64,000 bases of DNA, from assembly GCA_028023455.1 (NCBI GenBank), contig JAQFVV010006475.1, positions 1,116,001 to 1,180,000 of the forward strand. Direction: 5' to 3'. The stretch's first letter is position 1; each line of letters opens with the position of its first letter. The notes below the pieces were generated by a model. It saw only the letters and a program-made list of their open reading frames with translations. It searched no databases and was not told where the DNA came from. The translations under genes and the position numbers were made by a program. Positions 24,998-36,624 of the stretch are shown piece after piece. This DNA comes from Epiperipatus broadwayi (taxonomy: Eukaryota; Onychophora; Udeonychophora; Euonychophora; Peripatidae).

Positions 24998-25934
24998 CTG
25001 CAAAATTAATATAAAAAGAAAAAGTTATGGAAATAAATTATTAAATGAAGAAAGAGCTGGGAGAGAAGATAGAGATGTGACTATATGTATTAGTGCGGAG
25101 AGAGTTGAAGGAGAAGGGATTGAAAAGATGCACTCTTCAATCCCTTCAGTTTTGTTAAAAGGAAAGATAAATGACATCGTTATGGCAAGCAACTGCAAGA
25201 AATTAGAAACTATGGACTTGTTACAACCGTAAGAACTTTATGAAATCTAATCAACATTAATTAAATTGAAAACCCTAAGAACTCTAAAATATAAACTTTT
25301 CCAGTATTTAATTTATAGAAATAGAATCCTATCTGACCAACTTAATTTATTAATGAGTAATTTTATTTGATGTATTTCTTTTTTAAAATCATTTCCATTT
25401 TTTTTTGTTCTTTTAAGTTTTTATTATGATTTTTTTGTTTTTCGTTAAACTAAATTGTATAAATGATTTAAATGCATTAAATTTAAGTTGGGTATAGACA
25501 TTTGCATGGATTCGTTATTGGTTAATTATGTTTTTGGTTTTAATATTTGATCAAAATATATAAACATTCAGTAAATAATGATACCTTATGGTGAGTATCT
25601 AAAATGTATTTATTCGGATGTCTTTTAAGTTATTGGTGTCAATGCGGCATCTTATGATGAATGCCATTGGGTTTCTTATAAATTTTCCTCTGCAATTCCA
25701 TCAATGACTTTATATTTTGATCGTTTATGTTTATTTTGAAATGTTTTTAACCGTGTAATCTATGTAACCGATCTATACTCAGCATTATAAAACAAACTTT
25801 TATAAATCCATCTGTGCGAACTTATAAAAATTTAAATGTAAATTAAAATCTAAAATCAAAGTTAAAAATGTAAGTTACATTTTAAAATGTAAAACTGATA
25901 CTAAAATAATTTTAAATCTTATATATGTTCAAAT

Positions 25935-26158
25935 AAATGTTTGTGTGTTATTTCTGGCAGTGGTTTCCTTTATTTTGAAAATGTTTTTAGATAAAAATTA
26001 TTTTATTATCTCTGCATCTCCACTGAACTAGTGGCATGGGCTGACGGTCTGAATAAAACATGTAAAGTGTGAATCTTGACTTACGTATCTGCCTACTATA
26101 TAAATTTTCTAGGTTCAATTGGCCTAGATGGCGCCCTTGTAGTGCAGATGTGGTAAGA
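25935..26158 (+). repeat. Dispersed repeat, copy 1
   Basis: Shares with the reverse complement of 55877-56155 the blocks TTTGTGTGTTA, CTGGCAGTGG, TATATAAATTTTCTAGGTTC and GGCGCCC(T)TGTAGTGCAGAT, in order over about 220-270 bp. No coding content and no fixed ends. A SINE or miniature element is possible. Confidence 0.65.
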
Positions 26159-26186
26159 TTCAATCTTCACTTCTTTTGGACCATTA

Positions 26187-26315
26187 TAATGTAATAATAA
26201 CAAACAAATAATCTTCCCATTATTAATACAAATTGCAAATGGATCGGATTCAATAAGTAGGCTTGATCTTTTTAGGAATATTTGCATTGTAAACTACCCT
26301 TTACAATACATATAT
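26187..26315 (+). repeat. Direct segmental duplication, copy A, distal piece
   Basis: Matches 30819-30945 (AACAAACAAATAATCTTCCC, GGCTTGATCTTTTTAGGAAT), continuing copy A beyond the A-only stretch. Confidence 0.8.
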
Positions 26316-27080
26316 ATGTATATCAAAATATATACACATATATCCCTTAAACATATATATATATATATATAGATCCACATAAACCTCTAGACATATATAT
26401 AAATTTTATATATATATATCCTTTAAACAGACATATATAGACACACACCCATAGACATATATATAAATATACATATATAAATACACATCCATATATATAT
26501 ACAACCTACATATAAAATACATATATAAAAAAATATCTAATGCACAATTATTAAATTATTGCATTTTAAAAACTTTTTTTTTTTTTAATACTACCCTTTT
26601 GTTACTTATTTATTAATATTTTATTTTATAATTTTTACTTTTCATCTTTTCTTCCTATCTATCTTTTTTATTATTATCTAATATATAATAACTTTTATTT
26701 TTTATTTTAATATCTATAATTTTAACTTTTACCTTTTTATTATTTCTAATAATTTATATTTTTATTCTCTTCAATAATTCTTTATTCATTTTTACTTACA
26801 GTTCTCAATTTCCTCTACCTTTTAAATAACTGATTTTTTTCAAAATCTTCTACTTTCTTTTAATGTAGACTCTTTTAATACAATTCTTACTGTTATCAAT
26901 TTTTTAAAAACTTATAATTCTATTTTACTAACCTATATATAATACTTACAAATCTTTACCTATACCCACTTATTAAATCTTTTACATATTTATTTATTAT
27001 TATTAATCCTATAAACTAATACTATTTTTAAACTTTTATTTTTTATTTTTATATTCTATATATTTTAATACATACATATA
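26316..27080. repeat. TA-rich then almost G-free tract
   Basis: Irregular (TA)n and ATACATATA repeats to about 26525. About 550 bases of T/A/C follow with only about ten G on the plus strand. No gene. Confidence 0.8.
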
Positions 27081-28504
27081 TAGATATATACACTTATCTT
27101 TTAGAAATATGAAAATAATATACGTTAATGTCAGATGAGAAAATTTAATGGGAAACTATTCTTAACTGTAATAAGGAATTAATTTAATATAACAATAGAA
27201 TATAAACATTATAATTCTTTTATATCTACATAATCAACTCAATTAAATATGGAATATACATGACAGAAAATATTTTAAAATTAATGTTTCATTCTATTAT
27301 ATCTGAATTTATATATATAACCAAGAGAGAGAAAAAAATTAATATTTTAATTTTAACTTAAATAAAGAATAAATATTTTATAGAGTAAAATTTATTTTGA
27401 TATTGTTAATTTATATTATTTATTCAATAAAAGTCGTTCTAAGAATCTTTACCAAATTTCTTTTATTTTTGTTTTCTTTTGAGGTCAATACTTTTAGACA
27501 GCGATGTCTAAGTTTATAAATAATTTAACTTTAAGATTTTTCTAGAAATAATACGTTTCTTTTTGATAGTTGTAATTTATAATTAAGGAAATCAGAGATG
27601 TCTAATAATTGTAAATACTTCTTTTCTTCAATATTATTTTATCTTAATCCATAGTTGACTTTAAAATTTATTTATTTATTTAATTATCCAATTTTGTCAT
27701 AGCACTTGCAGATAAGTTCCAGTATCAGTAGATATAATTAAGCTTATTCAATATTATTATGATATTATCATAGTTCCATGAAGAAAGCTACATTTTCAGA
27801 AAGGTGAGGACACTTTACCCCTTCATTAAAAATATATATGAGTATACAATAATCTAAATCATTTTCGCTACTGTTAATTTATAAGCAGCACAAATAAAAT
27901 CAAACTTATCTCTACCAATTTTATAGTAGATGATATTTTTTGGGCCTGGCAATCTTCCAAATATCATAATAACCATTGAAGTGTCTGAATTAACCTGAAT
28001 CTCCATTTTTTATTGCTACTTAATATTTTAAAAATAATTGATTTTATTTTTGAATTATCTAAAAATAAAATAATATTCTTATTTTTTACAATTGTTTTTC
28101 CAACTTAGTAATACAAAATAATTTGCTTTATAAATAAATAAATTTATTACAAAGTTTTTAAATATATAATAATCTTTTTGTATTTATTTTTAAAAATTAC
28201 ACTTGACTTAGATCAGAGAGATTTTATATTATAATGGACAGAATGATTCACTTGGATATATAGATCAGATTCAACAATCAGCTGGTTTGATCACAATGTA
28301 TGACCAACTTACACAAAGTCTATATGTGATGAAACATCTATCGAGTCCCAAAGTTGATAGCGCCAGGTATAATGGACGAAATGATTCACTAGTCTCAAAC
28401 ATTGCTAATACCAGATATAATGGATGGTACTCTTCATCAACAATCATAAGCTAACCAAGCCCTACAATGGTGTGCCAGATGTAATGGATTGTCAACTAAC
28501 TTGC
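27081..28504. other. Non-coding DNA, no gene recognised
   Basis: AT-rich. At 28235-28500 short variants of ATAATGGA(C)GAATGATTCAC recur a few times, a loose minisatellite-like pattern. Confidence 0.45.
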
Positions 28505-30945
28505 TGACTGTAATACTATGCAGATGTAGCAATCTGGTGTCGGGTAAGTTAATATGCTCTAATTTATTGCCCCTAATGAAACAATCTGCAGAGACCTACC
28601 AGGCTTAGAAGGGGAAAAAGTTGCATCTAACTTTGGTCAGACTTTGGGTCTTCTGGTAGAATGCTAATGAGAACCTGATGAAATGCTTAACCAATGATTG
28701 TATACACTTTAATTGACTAATTCTATCCGTATTTACTAATATTAAATGCAATTTAGGTTAGTTCATCCACTTTCTCTTTTTTTAAATTCCGATATGCCCT
28801 AATATTCGAACCCAGAGAGAATATTGCTTTTGACTCCTTTAACAGGTATGAACAGATACACATAGCAACTCCTGCATCTATATATAGGTTACAACTAGCA
28901 TTTATTATATTTGTTTTATTTTCAAGCTTTTATATGATAAGAAAAATAGATATATGTGCATGCATAATTGTTTATAAACTATGGAATGTCAGGACAACTC
29001 AATAAACCAGAGACCAGAATAATACAAACTCTTAAACATTTATTAACAATAATAAATATCATAAAGTATAACAACAATAGTAATGATAAAAAAATAGAAT
29101 AATAGTCATCATATGTACATGTGTCACATGTGAATCTCTACCATTTTACTAATTAATTATTCTCCAGATCCAACTCTTATACCCCATGGTAGAAGTTCAT
29201 CTATGTCACTCATTCTTTACAAATCATAATTATATAGAAAAATAAACTTTAGTAATTTAAGATAATTGATATGCTGGCTAGCTAAATTATATATTTGCAG
29301 ATGTTAACAATCTATTTAACAAGTTCCCCCAATTTATATATATGATAGAGATAGATACTAGTGGATTAGTTAAACATACCGGAAAATATATATATATATA
29401 TACAAGGTTAATCAACAAAATAAAACATATAATATGTATTCTGTATAAGTATTGTAATTTAATCTGAAAATAAATGTAGAGAATCTTACCTTACAATTTA
29501 TGTGGATAACCTAATGTGAAGCAGGTGGGTTAACCTAAATTTTATTTACAATGAAAATATAAAAATATCAAAGTGAATAATCCCCCCCTTTTTTTTGCTA
29601 ATTCTAAAAAATGAGACTTCAGCATCAGAGTGTGAAAATACAACAAATAATAAGAATTAAAAAAAAAATAAAAAAAAAATTTACAATGTTAATTTCTTGA
29701 TTAAAAAATTGTAATTGGAACAAAATTCATAAAAATCATCCTAATGGAAGTAGTAGTAGTTGATAGTTAGGCAAGTTGTTCTTCAAAGCAGTTTCACTTA
29801 GTAAATCATTTTCCTTAGTAAGGATAGATAGGTACAATGGTGTCTTTTGTAGTTGTGTTTAATGGTAAACACCTTGATCCTCATTTGATTCACCATTAAG
29901 TATTCCAATCCTTGTTTACTTTGGACTGCAGGCATCTTCTTGTGTGTTTACAATAAAGTAGAAAAATATATATAGAGAGGTTTAATGCAGCTGGTAGGAA
30001 ATACCATGACGCACAATAGCATGTTTTGCTCTAGCCCATATTCATATTAAAGCTCAATTCAATAATTATTTGTAATCATAAATTTATATTGGATATTATA
30101 GAATCACTTTACGTAAATATATATATATATTAAGAAAATTATTTCATTTTTTTTTCTTTTCCAATTTTCAGCAGATTAATTTTCGTTATTCTTTTTGAAA
30201 AAATTTAAAATAGTAAAAAGTTACTCCAACAACTTTTAAAACATGCTTTAATTATTACAAAATTTATCAGTTTTTCATACTTCTTATTTCACTTTCTTTC
30301 CTCTGAATTTGGTAAACTTTTAGTTACAGCATTTGACTTTTAAAATGTTTATAATTTAGCTAAAAGAAAAGGCAAAACTCCATTTTAGAGTTCTAAATTT
30401 TAGTTTAAACTCCTGTCTATTGTTATAGCTGCTATCTCTTTTGACAAGAAGAACGATTTTGTAAAAAGTTTCTATTTTTATATAAAACGCTGAGAATCTC
30501 CTGAACGCTGATATTTTAAACTCCCTATTGTTTAAATTCATTTAGATTTTTTATATGTATTGTTTAAATACATTTCATTTATTACAAATAAAAAAAAAAA
30601 TAATAATAATATCAGGTTTATTTTCACACATGCCTAGGCTATCCCTAAATCATTTAACTATAAATTAATATTCAATTTTAAATTAATATATATATATTTA
30701 CATTACAGTTTATTTAATCAAATAGTCTATATATATATACAATATTACTTTCTAAAATATTGATCGTATTTTATTTTATAATAAAATAATCTATTGTGCA
30801 TTATATGTATATATGTAATAAATAACAAACAAATAATCTTCCCATTATTAATATAAATTCCAAATGGATTGGGTTCAATAAATAGGCTTGATCTTTTTAG
30901 GAATGTGTGCATTCTAAGCTACTCTTTACAATATATATATATAGC
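28505..30945 (+). repeat. Direct segmental duplication, copy B
   Basis: Counterpart of 22370-24543 and 26187-26315, contiguous here. It has its own small insertions, for example about 60 bp near 29536-29600. The copies lie about 2.2 kb apart in the same orientation. Confidence 0.85.
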
Positions 30946-31147
30946 TAGATTTATTTTCTGCAAATTAAGTTATAAATTTATACAAACTTCATGCAAGTAA
31001 GATCTCAATAAATTTAAAGTAATGTTTATCTTCCAAGGGAAATTAATTTTTTTTTTTCAAATCAAATCTTGAAAAGAGTGTTTGTTTACATTTAAAGATT
31101 ATTTCAAAGACATTCTAAAGAAAAGTAACATTGATTGTTTTCTTTAG

Positions 31148-31267
31148 GAAGATGTGGTGGAAAATAGAATACTTAGGAAAACTATAATTAGATATGGTAT
31201 TGAAGTTTTACAGACAGAAAAGTTTGCTGCAGAAGAAGTTAAAAATAATCAGAATAATGGTATTTAC
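31148..31267 (+). CDS. Candidate internal exon, 120 bp, unknown protein
   Basis: TGATTGTTTTCTTTAG, a good acceptor, is followed by exactly 40 open codons, and then by GTAAAC, a plausible donor, so the exon would be phase 0 at both ends. The peptide begins EDVVENRILRKTIIRYG and continues IEVLQTEKFAAEEVKNNQ, polar and helix-prone. It differs from chance frames here, which are rich in Phe, Ile, Asn and Tyr. The HHR-bearing repeat begins exactly at the donor (31268). No family recognised; no partner exon found. It could also be the end of a decayed element. Confidence 0.38.
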
Positions 31268-31373
31268 GTAAACAGGCAAAAACTCTTCCATATAGTAGTG
31301 CCACCTTGTGCTAACCAGAGCAATCAATGGATGCCAGAAAGCTTGTGCATAAAATCCCTGTCTAGTGCTACTC

Positions 31374-31432
31374 ATCCAATATCCCCAGACTAGTTTCTGA
31401 CTTGTGGCCTTCATCAGTGAGGAGCCTTGGAT
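31374..31432 (-). ncRNA. Type I hammerhead-ribozyme-like motif, best-paired copy
   Basis: Read on the minus strand. The core CTGATGA (31417-31411), GAAAC (31397-31393) and TAGTC (ending at 31388, the predicted cleavage site) all match the hammerhead consensus. Stem I: CTCCTCA-type strand pairs with TGGGGA over 6 bp with one wobble. A 3/2 internal loop (CGG/TA) follows, then ATCCAA pairs with TTGGAT over 6 bp. Stem III is palindromic (ACTAGT), giving 2 bp within one molecule or 6 bp in a dimer. Stem II is GG(C)...G(T)C with loop CACAA. It is closed by an A-A mismatch at position 10.1/11.1, a departure from the consensus that may lower activity. Activity is not shown. Confidence 0.6.
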
Positions 31433-31703
31433 CTGAGAGCATTGCACCTAGATCTTAGGATCTAATGCAACCCTCCAGCAGCCACCTTTTATCTCTACTT
31501 TACTACAAAACTATGAGAATGAAATTGAAAACACAATAATATTTTCAATCTAAGTTCAATAGCTTATACAGTCATATGGGTCTGAACTCAATTCAGCATC
31601 CATACATTTTGATAACTTTGGCTCTTTGACAATCATAGCCACCATTATCCTATTAGGCTGGAGGGTTGCATTAGATCCTAAGATCTAGGTGCAGTGCTCT
31701 CAG

Positions 31704-31762
31704 ATCCAAGGCTTCTCACTGATGAAGGCCACAAGCCAGAAACTAGTCCGGGGATATTGGAT
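31704..31762 (+). ncRNA. Type I hammerhead-ribozyme-like motif
   Basis: Core CTGATGA at 31719-31725, GAAAC at 31739-31743, cleavage-site C at 31748. Stem I pairs CTTCTCA with CGGGGA, with a mismatch at 1.1/2.1 and two wobbles. It then pairs ATCCAA (31704-31709) with TTGGAT (31757-31762). Stem II is GGC/GCC. Core intact, pairing slightly weaker than the minus-strand copy. Confidence 0.55.
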
Positions 31763-32287
31763 GAGTAGGCACTAGATAGGGATTTTATGCACAAGCCTTC
31801 TGGCATCCATTGATTGCTCTCATTAGCACAAGATGGCACTACTATATGGAGAGTTTTTGCCTGTTTACTAACAGTTATGTGCTAGCATGAGATGGTGATC
31901 ATGTGATGTTTAGTGGTTTAACACCAATCCTGCCTAATAGGATAATGGTGGCTATGGTTGTTAAAGAGCCAAAGTTACCAAAATGTATGGGTGCTGAATT
32001 GAGTTCAGACCCATATGACTATATAAGCTATTGAGCTTAGATTGAAAATATTATTGTTTTCAATTTCATTCTCATAGTTTTGTAGTGAAGTAGAGATAAA
32101 GGGTGGCTGCCTGAGGGTTGCATTAGATCCTAAGATCTAGGTGCAGTGCTCTCAGATCCAAGGCTCCTCACTGATGAAGGCCTGACATCCATTGATTGCT
32201 CTAGTTAGCACAAGGTGGCACTATTATATGGAGAGTTTTGCCTGTTTACTAACAGTTATGTGCTAGCATGAGATGGTGATCATGTGA

Positions 32288-32750
32288 GGGTATCTACATA
32301 ATGTGAATACATTTATGATTCACAGATTGTTTTTTATAGCCTTTGCAAAACTCATCTCTAGTATAATTTTTTTTATATTATCTTTTTATTTTTATTTTGG
32401 TGTTGGAATAGCCACATTTGTTTGTGTCTGTAGAATGATGATGATCTATATGCTTATTTAAAATTTAAAAAAATAAATATAAAATTAAAAAATATATTTT
32501 CACTTGCTTTTTTTAGAAAGATTATAATATAATCTGACGAATTTTACTTTGTTGAGTAGGAAGTAACCAGTTATTTATTTAGAAAAACGTACACACACAC
32601 ACACAAACGTAAAAAATCAAATTCACATTTGTATTTTCCTATAATATATCAACACGCATACACAAAAAATAAAATTTATAATAATGATCTTAGAAATTTA
32701 AACAATTGTTTATTTAAGCTAAACGGCTTGATAAATTAAATAAAACAAAA
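32288..32750. other. Non-coding DNA, no gene seen
   Basis: AT-rich; short (AC)n near 32590-32604. Confidence 0.45.
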
Positions 32751-33008
32751 CAATTTTCAACTCCACTGTCATCTCGAATAAGCTTGAGTAATTTAGTGAT
32801 TACTAAATGCATATAAAATCTCTAATCCTGGTCTTTGAATTCCATTCTCAAACTAGTAATCTGATTTCTGAATACCGGTCTGGTAAAAGCAAAAGCCAGA
32901 AATTGGTCTAAGGATGGGAATTCAAATATTAAGCGAGGAATTTTACATTCATCTAATAATCACTGATTACTCAATCTTATACTAAATAGCAGTAGAGTGG
33001 AGAATTGC
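32751..33008. mobile_element. Foldback repeat with decayed hammerhead-like motif
   Basis: The left arm (CAATTTTCAACTCCACTGTC from 32751) pairs with the reverse complement of the right arm (ends 33008). They share GAGTAAT, AGTGATTA, GAATTCC and a centre near 32870-32895. At 32879-32907, CTGGTAAAAGCAAAAGCC followed by AGAAATTGGTC aligns base-for-base with the 31.7-kb motif apart from one gap and several changes that break the core (CTGGTAA). It is probably a related, decayed family. Confidence 0.6.
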
Positions 33009-34804
33009 ATTTATTTTTTATTGTGAAAACTAGGTTTTGGTGACTTGTTATTAGTAAGTACTAAATAAAGACTTCATCTTCACAGCTTTTTCCATGGGTA
33101 TCAAAAACATTAATAATGTATTTCCAACATAAAAATGTTTTTTCACTAAAAACTCCTTTTTTTAGAAGATCCAAATAAAAAGATTTACAATAAAAAATTA
33201 TCTTTCTTATCAGTTTATAGCTTTATTTATTACATATTTCATATATATTATAGGTATATTTGCAGTTATTTTTCCACTTTTAATTTATTTTTTAATTATA
33301 TCCTATTTAAAAAAAAATCTAATGCTTATTTATTGGATTACATCAATTTTCTATTTTATAATTTTATTAATTTAAGTAAATGTTGTGAAACATTTTAAAA
33401 TAAATTAATAAAATGTTTTGTGATCATTACAAAGAATTATATTAATTGAAAGTGATATTTCAAATTTATTGCTGACAATTTTAACAGGATTTTTTGTGAG
33501 AGAAATGGATGAAGTTTAACATTTGAGGAGAATCCATTTGTTATGCTCCACCTACAATTAAGCTATGAAATTTGGGATACACCCTTTTTTCATAAATTCT
33601 TTTTTTTATTCTGCTAAAAATAATACCGTGTGAATAAATATATTTAATAATATATTGAAAAAGTATATTTATAATTAGCGATGGTCAAAGTAAACACTTT
33701 AAAATTGTGGTTTTAAATATTTAAAATAAATTATTATTTTTTTTACAGCTAAGTAATAATATTAACATACAACTAATAAATGAATAACCATTTTTGTACT
33801 ATCAAATCTCTTGGCATTTATGAAGTAGTCTTTTCTACAGTCAATACCTTAGCAGTTCAGCCAGTAAATTAGTAATCTGCAATCGAAAGAAGTCAGTTAT
33901 GGAACAATTACTTATAAATTTTTCACAAAACATTCTATGAAAAGTATTTATAAATATTGATAACATTGAAAGCTCAAAGTATTTAACTAAATTAGAAGCT
34001 TTAAATAAATTTAAGTTCTATTCTAAGTTAAATATCTATTTTCTATTATTGCTAACTTTCAGGGATGTTAAATGTCATAAACAATGATAATTTGTAAAAA
34101 AAAAATTTAAAAAAATTCATTTTAGAATCATTTCATGATTAAATAAAAAATTTACATATTGTTTAAATTCTTGTACAAATTAGGGTATTGTTTTTGATAT
34201 TTATTATTAAATGTTTAATTTTCTAAATAATTATAATAATAGAAAATAAATATTTTATTTAGAATAGAACAAGTTCAAGACCATTAATTTGGCTACTGAA
34301 AATTTCAATAACTTTTGACATCAGGCAAAAATTATGAGTGAGCATGTAAATTTTCATAGTTATCAATATTTTATTGCTGTAGCAGGAGATTCTTCCTCAT
34401 TGAGGCCTTAAAGGAGTCAAAAAATGTAAATTTTAATGTCCTCTCCATATCTTCCTGTTGTTGCAGCTGTTGGTACTCATATGATAAAAAAACATGAATG
34501 GCTACTCATCAATACTCATTAGCCAATATGATGAGTTTACTTGGTTTTTTTTTAATTACCTGATAATTTTTAACTGTAACTGAAATTATCAGTTTGGTTT
34601 TTCTAAAGGTAGAATAAATGTAGATATGAATGATTTTTATTCTCTTATGGATATTTACCATCATGACAGACAAAACTAAATTATAGCCCTGATTCCCATG
34701 AGATTGGATGTTGACAACAAAAACAACTGTTTTTGACTAAGGCAGAGATTACAAAATTCTTCTGGCTGTGGACTAAGGCTATCTGATGATAACTTTTTAT
34801 TTAG
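33009..34804. other. Non-coding DNA, no gene seen
   Basis: AT-rich with frequent stops in all frames and no repeats recognised. Confidence 0.5.
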
Positions 34805-36620
34805 GTACCTACAATTGCAGATTACTTTTGAATGAAGAAAGATTGTATGAATTGGAATAAGAATGATCTAATATTAAATTAAAATTATTGAATTTTATAA
34901 AGTTAGAAGAAAGGTTGAAAAGACAATTGATTTGAAAAATGGACATATACTCTACTATAAAAAAGGTCACAAATATTTGAAGCACAAGTGGTATAGAATT
35001 TATTTTAAATAAAAAATGGAATAACAATTAATGTGGAGATTGATGACATATTAGAGAGAACAGCAAAACTAATTACTCAAATTAATGGAAAAATACCAAA
35101 TCCAAGTTCTCATTGTTTTGAAGTCATATAAGAGTTGTATGTGCATGTAAAAAAAAGTTTTTGATCAGATTAAACATTTTAAAATTGAAAGATGAAAGTA
35201 TTGTGGGTAAATTTGGCTATGGTAATTGAAATGAGAAGGGATAGAGATTTGTGAAGTTTGCAGAAAAAGAAAAACTGTATATTGTAAATATTTTTTTTTG
35301 AGAAAAATGATAAAATAAAAATGGACATAGAAACTTTCAAATGAAAATACAACAAACTTGGATTATATTTTGATAACAAAATATATATTTCAAAGTTATA
35401 ATGTTTTTAATCAATTTAACCCAGTAAGTGATCATCAGTTAGTGGGATATAAAATGCATGTTAAGACAAACTAGAGGAATGAAAACTATTAAAAAAGACA
35501 GTATTAACACTTGCTATTCCTACAAAAATTAACATTCAGAAACATGCACAAAGGGATGATTCCATATCTTCAAAACTTGTTACAGCATTTTTACAAGAAA
35601 TATTTTGTGAATTAAAATTGGAAACTTAGGGAGTAAAAATAAGTGATTATCTAAGTTGTCTAGATTTTGCAGATGCTGTAGTTGTTTTTTTTTTTTTTTT
35701 TTTCAAATAATGCTTCAGTGCTTCAGCAAATGTTGCAAGAATTAATGGATGAAAATAGAACTAAGGATAAACGTCAAAAAGGTTAAAGAAATATTCAATT
35801 AATTTTCTCAGAAGAAAAAAATAAAAATTGATAATTATGAATTAGAAGAACAACTACAAATATCTTGTTCAGGTTATTAACATATATGGAAATCTTAGTA
35901 GATGAAATTAATCAGAATTAAACCTGAATGGGGTGTTGTTGTAGAAATAATTTTATATTAAAAGAAAATATGTCTATGTAAACAGTGAGGATTGCCAATT
36001 CCTCTACAAGCTTTATGATAAATGCTTAGCCAGAGCCAGCACTTAAAATATCTCTGTCAGGAACCCCTCCCCAAACCCCTGACCATGGTTTCGTGCTTTG
36101 GCACTCCTCAGAGAGGTTACAAGCTTAAGAGATAGGGTCATGTGATCTATGAATTGATCTATGACTTTTTATTTTGACTATTTATGTCTATGTGTTTGAA
36201 AAGAAAGATTTTTAAAAAGATGTGTTTTACCCATTCTTACTTATGAATCTTAGTCTTGTACACTTATTAGAAGAGCAATTCAGAGACTTCAGATCACTCA
36301 AAAAAAATATGGAGCTACGTACATTAGGAGTAACAAGAAGAAAATAAAAACTGACAACAGTACAAGAATTAAGAAGCTGAAATGGAACTAGTTTTGACAT
36401 ATTTCTAGAAGATATAATAATAGATGGTCTTAATCTTAAACTGGATCCCAATGCATTGTAAAAGACTTAAAAAGAGTTAACATGTGAAATGGATGGATGA
36501 AATAATGAAGATTGCTAGTATATTATGGATAAATGCTAGAGTAAACTTGGAGAGATATTCATCCTATAAACTTTATTCTGGAAAGAGACAGTGTATGAAG
36601 GAAATAAGTAACAAAATTTT
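34805..36620 (+). pseudogene. Decayed RTE-type LINE copy 1
   Basis: Translated pieces in shifting frames match the RTE element at 58.6-61.2 kb. The N-terminal endonuclease (34805-35040, with an IDLKNGHILYYKKGHKYLKH-like stretch) is present only in this copy. The middle endonuclease lies at 35040-35480. After an internal deletion near 35510-35540 comes the RT end (35545-35870, DFADAVVV-like), and after a nested insertion the C-terminal part (36184-36600). Many stops and indels. It is an old, dead copy interrupted at 35980-36182. Confidence 0.8.
35980..36182 (+). mobile_element. 203-bp insertion nested in RTE copy 1
   Basis: The RTE sequence is interrupted here and resumes after an 11-bp direct duplication, TATGTCTATGT (35969-35979 and 36183-36193). 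The insert is more GC-rich than its host (AACCCCTCCCCAAACCCC near 36063) and has no A-tail or clear terminal inverted repeats. Size and duplication length suit a SINE-like insertion; family unknown. Confidence 0.75.
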
Positions 36621-36624
36621 TAAA

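Larger units (their letters stand above)
24544..26186. other. 1.64-kb stretch present in copy A only
   Basis: In copy B the sequence before and after this stretch is contiguous at about 30819. This is therefore an insertion in A or a deletion in B. Its ends show no clear terminal repeats or target duplication. It contains a candidate minus-strand exon (24869-24997) and a dispersed repeat (25935-26158) also found near 55.9-56.1 kb. Confidence 0.6.
31268..32287. mobile_element. Cluster 1 of hammerhead-bearing ~450-bp repeat
   Basis: One unit in minus orientation (31268-31657) is followed by units in plus orientation (31658-32287). Consecutive plus units join head-to-tail: GGTGATCATGTGATG at about 31896 runs straight into TTTAGTGGTTTAACACC. 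The last unit is internally deleted, and its CTGATGAAGGCC runs into TGACATCC near 32180. All units share GGGTTGCATTAGATCC, TCTCAGATCCAAGG, TGATGAAGGCCACAAG and GAGAGTTTTTGCCTGTTTA. No open frame is conserved, so the unit is non-coding. The pattern fits a retrozyme-like or satellite-like repeat that spread via RNA, which is inference. Confidence 0.8.

Noticed and set aside
24981-25232. 84-codon plus-strand open stretch ending in TAA
   Set aside because: No ATG near the start, no good acceptor and no known domain. It overlaps a minus-strand candidate with a better splice border.
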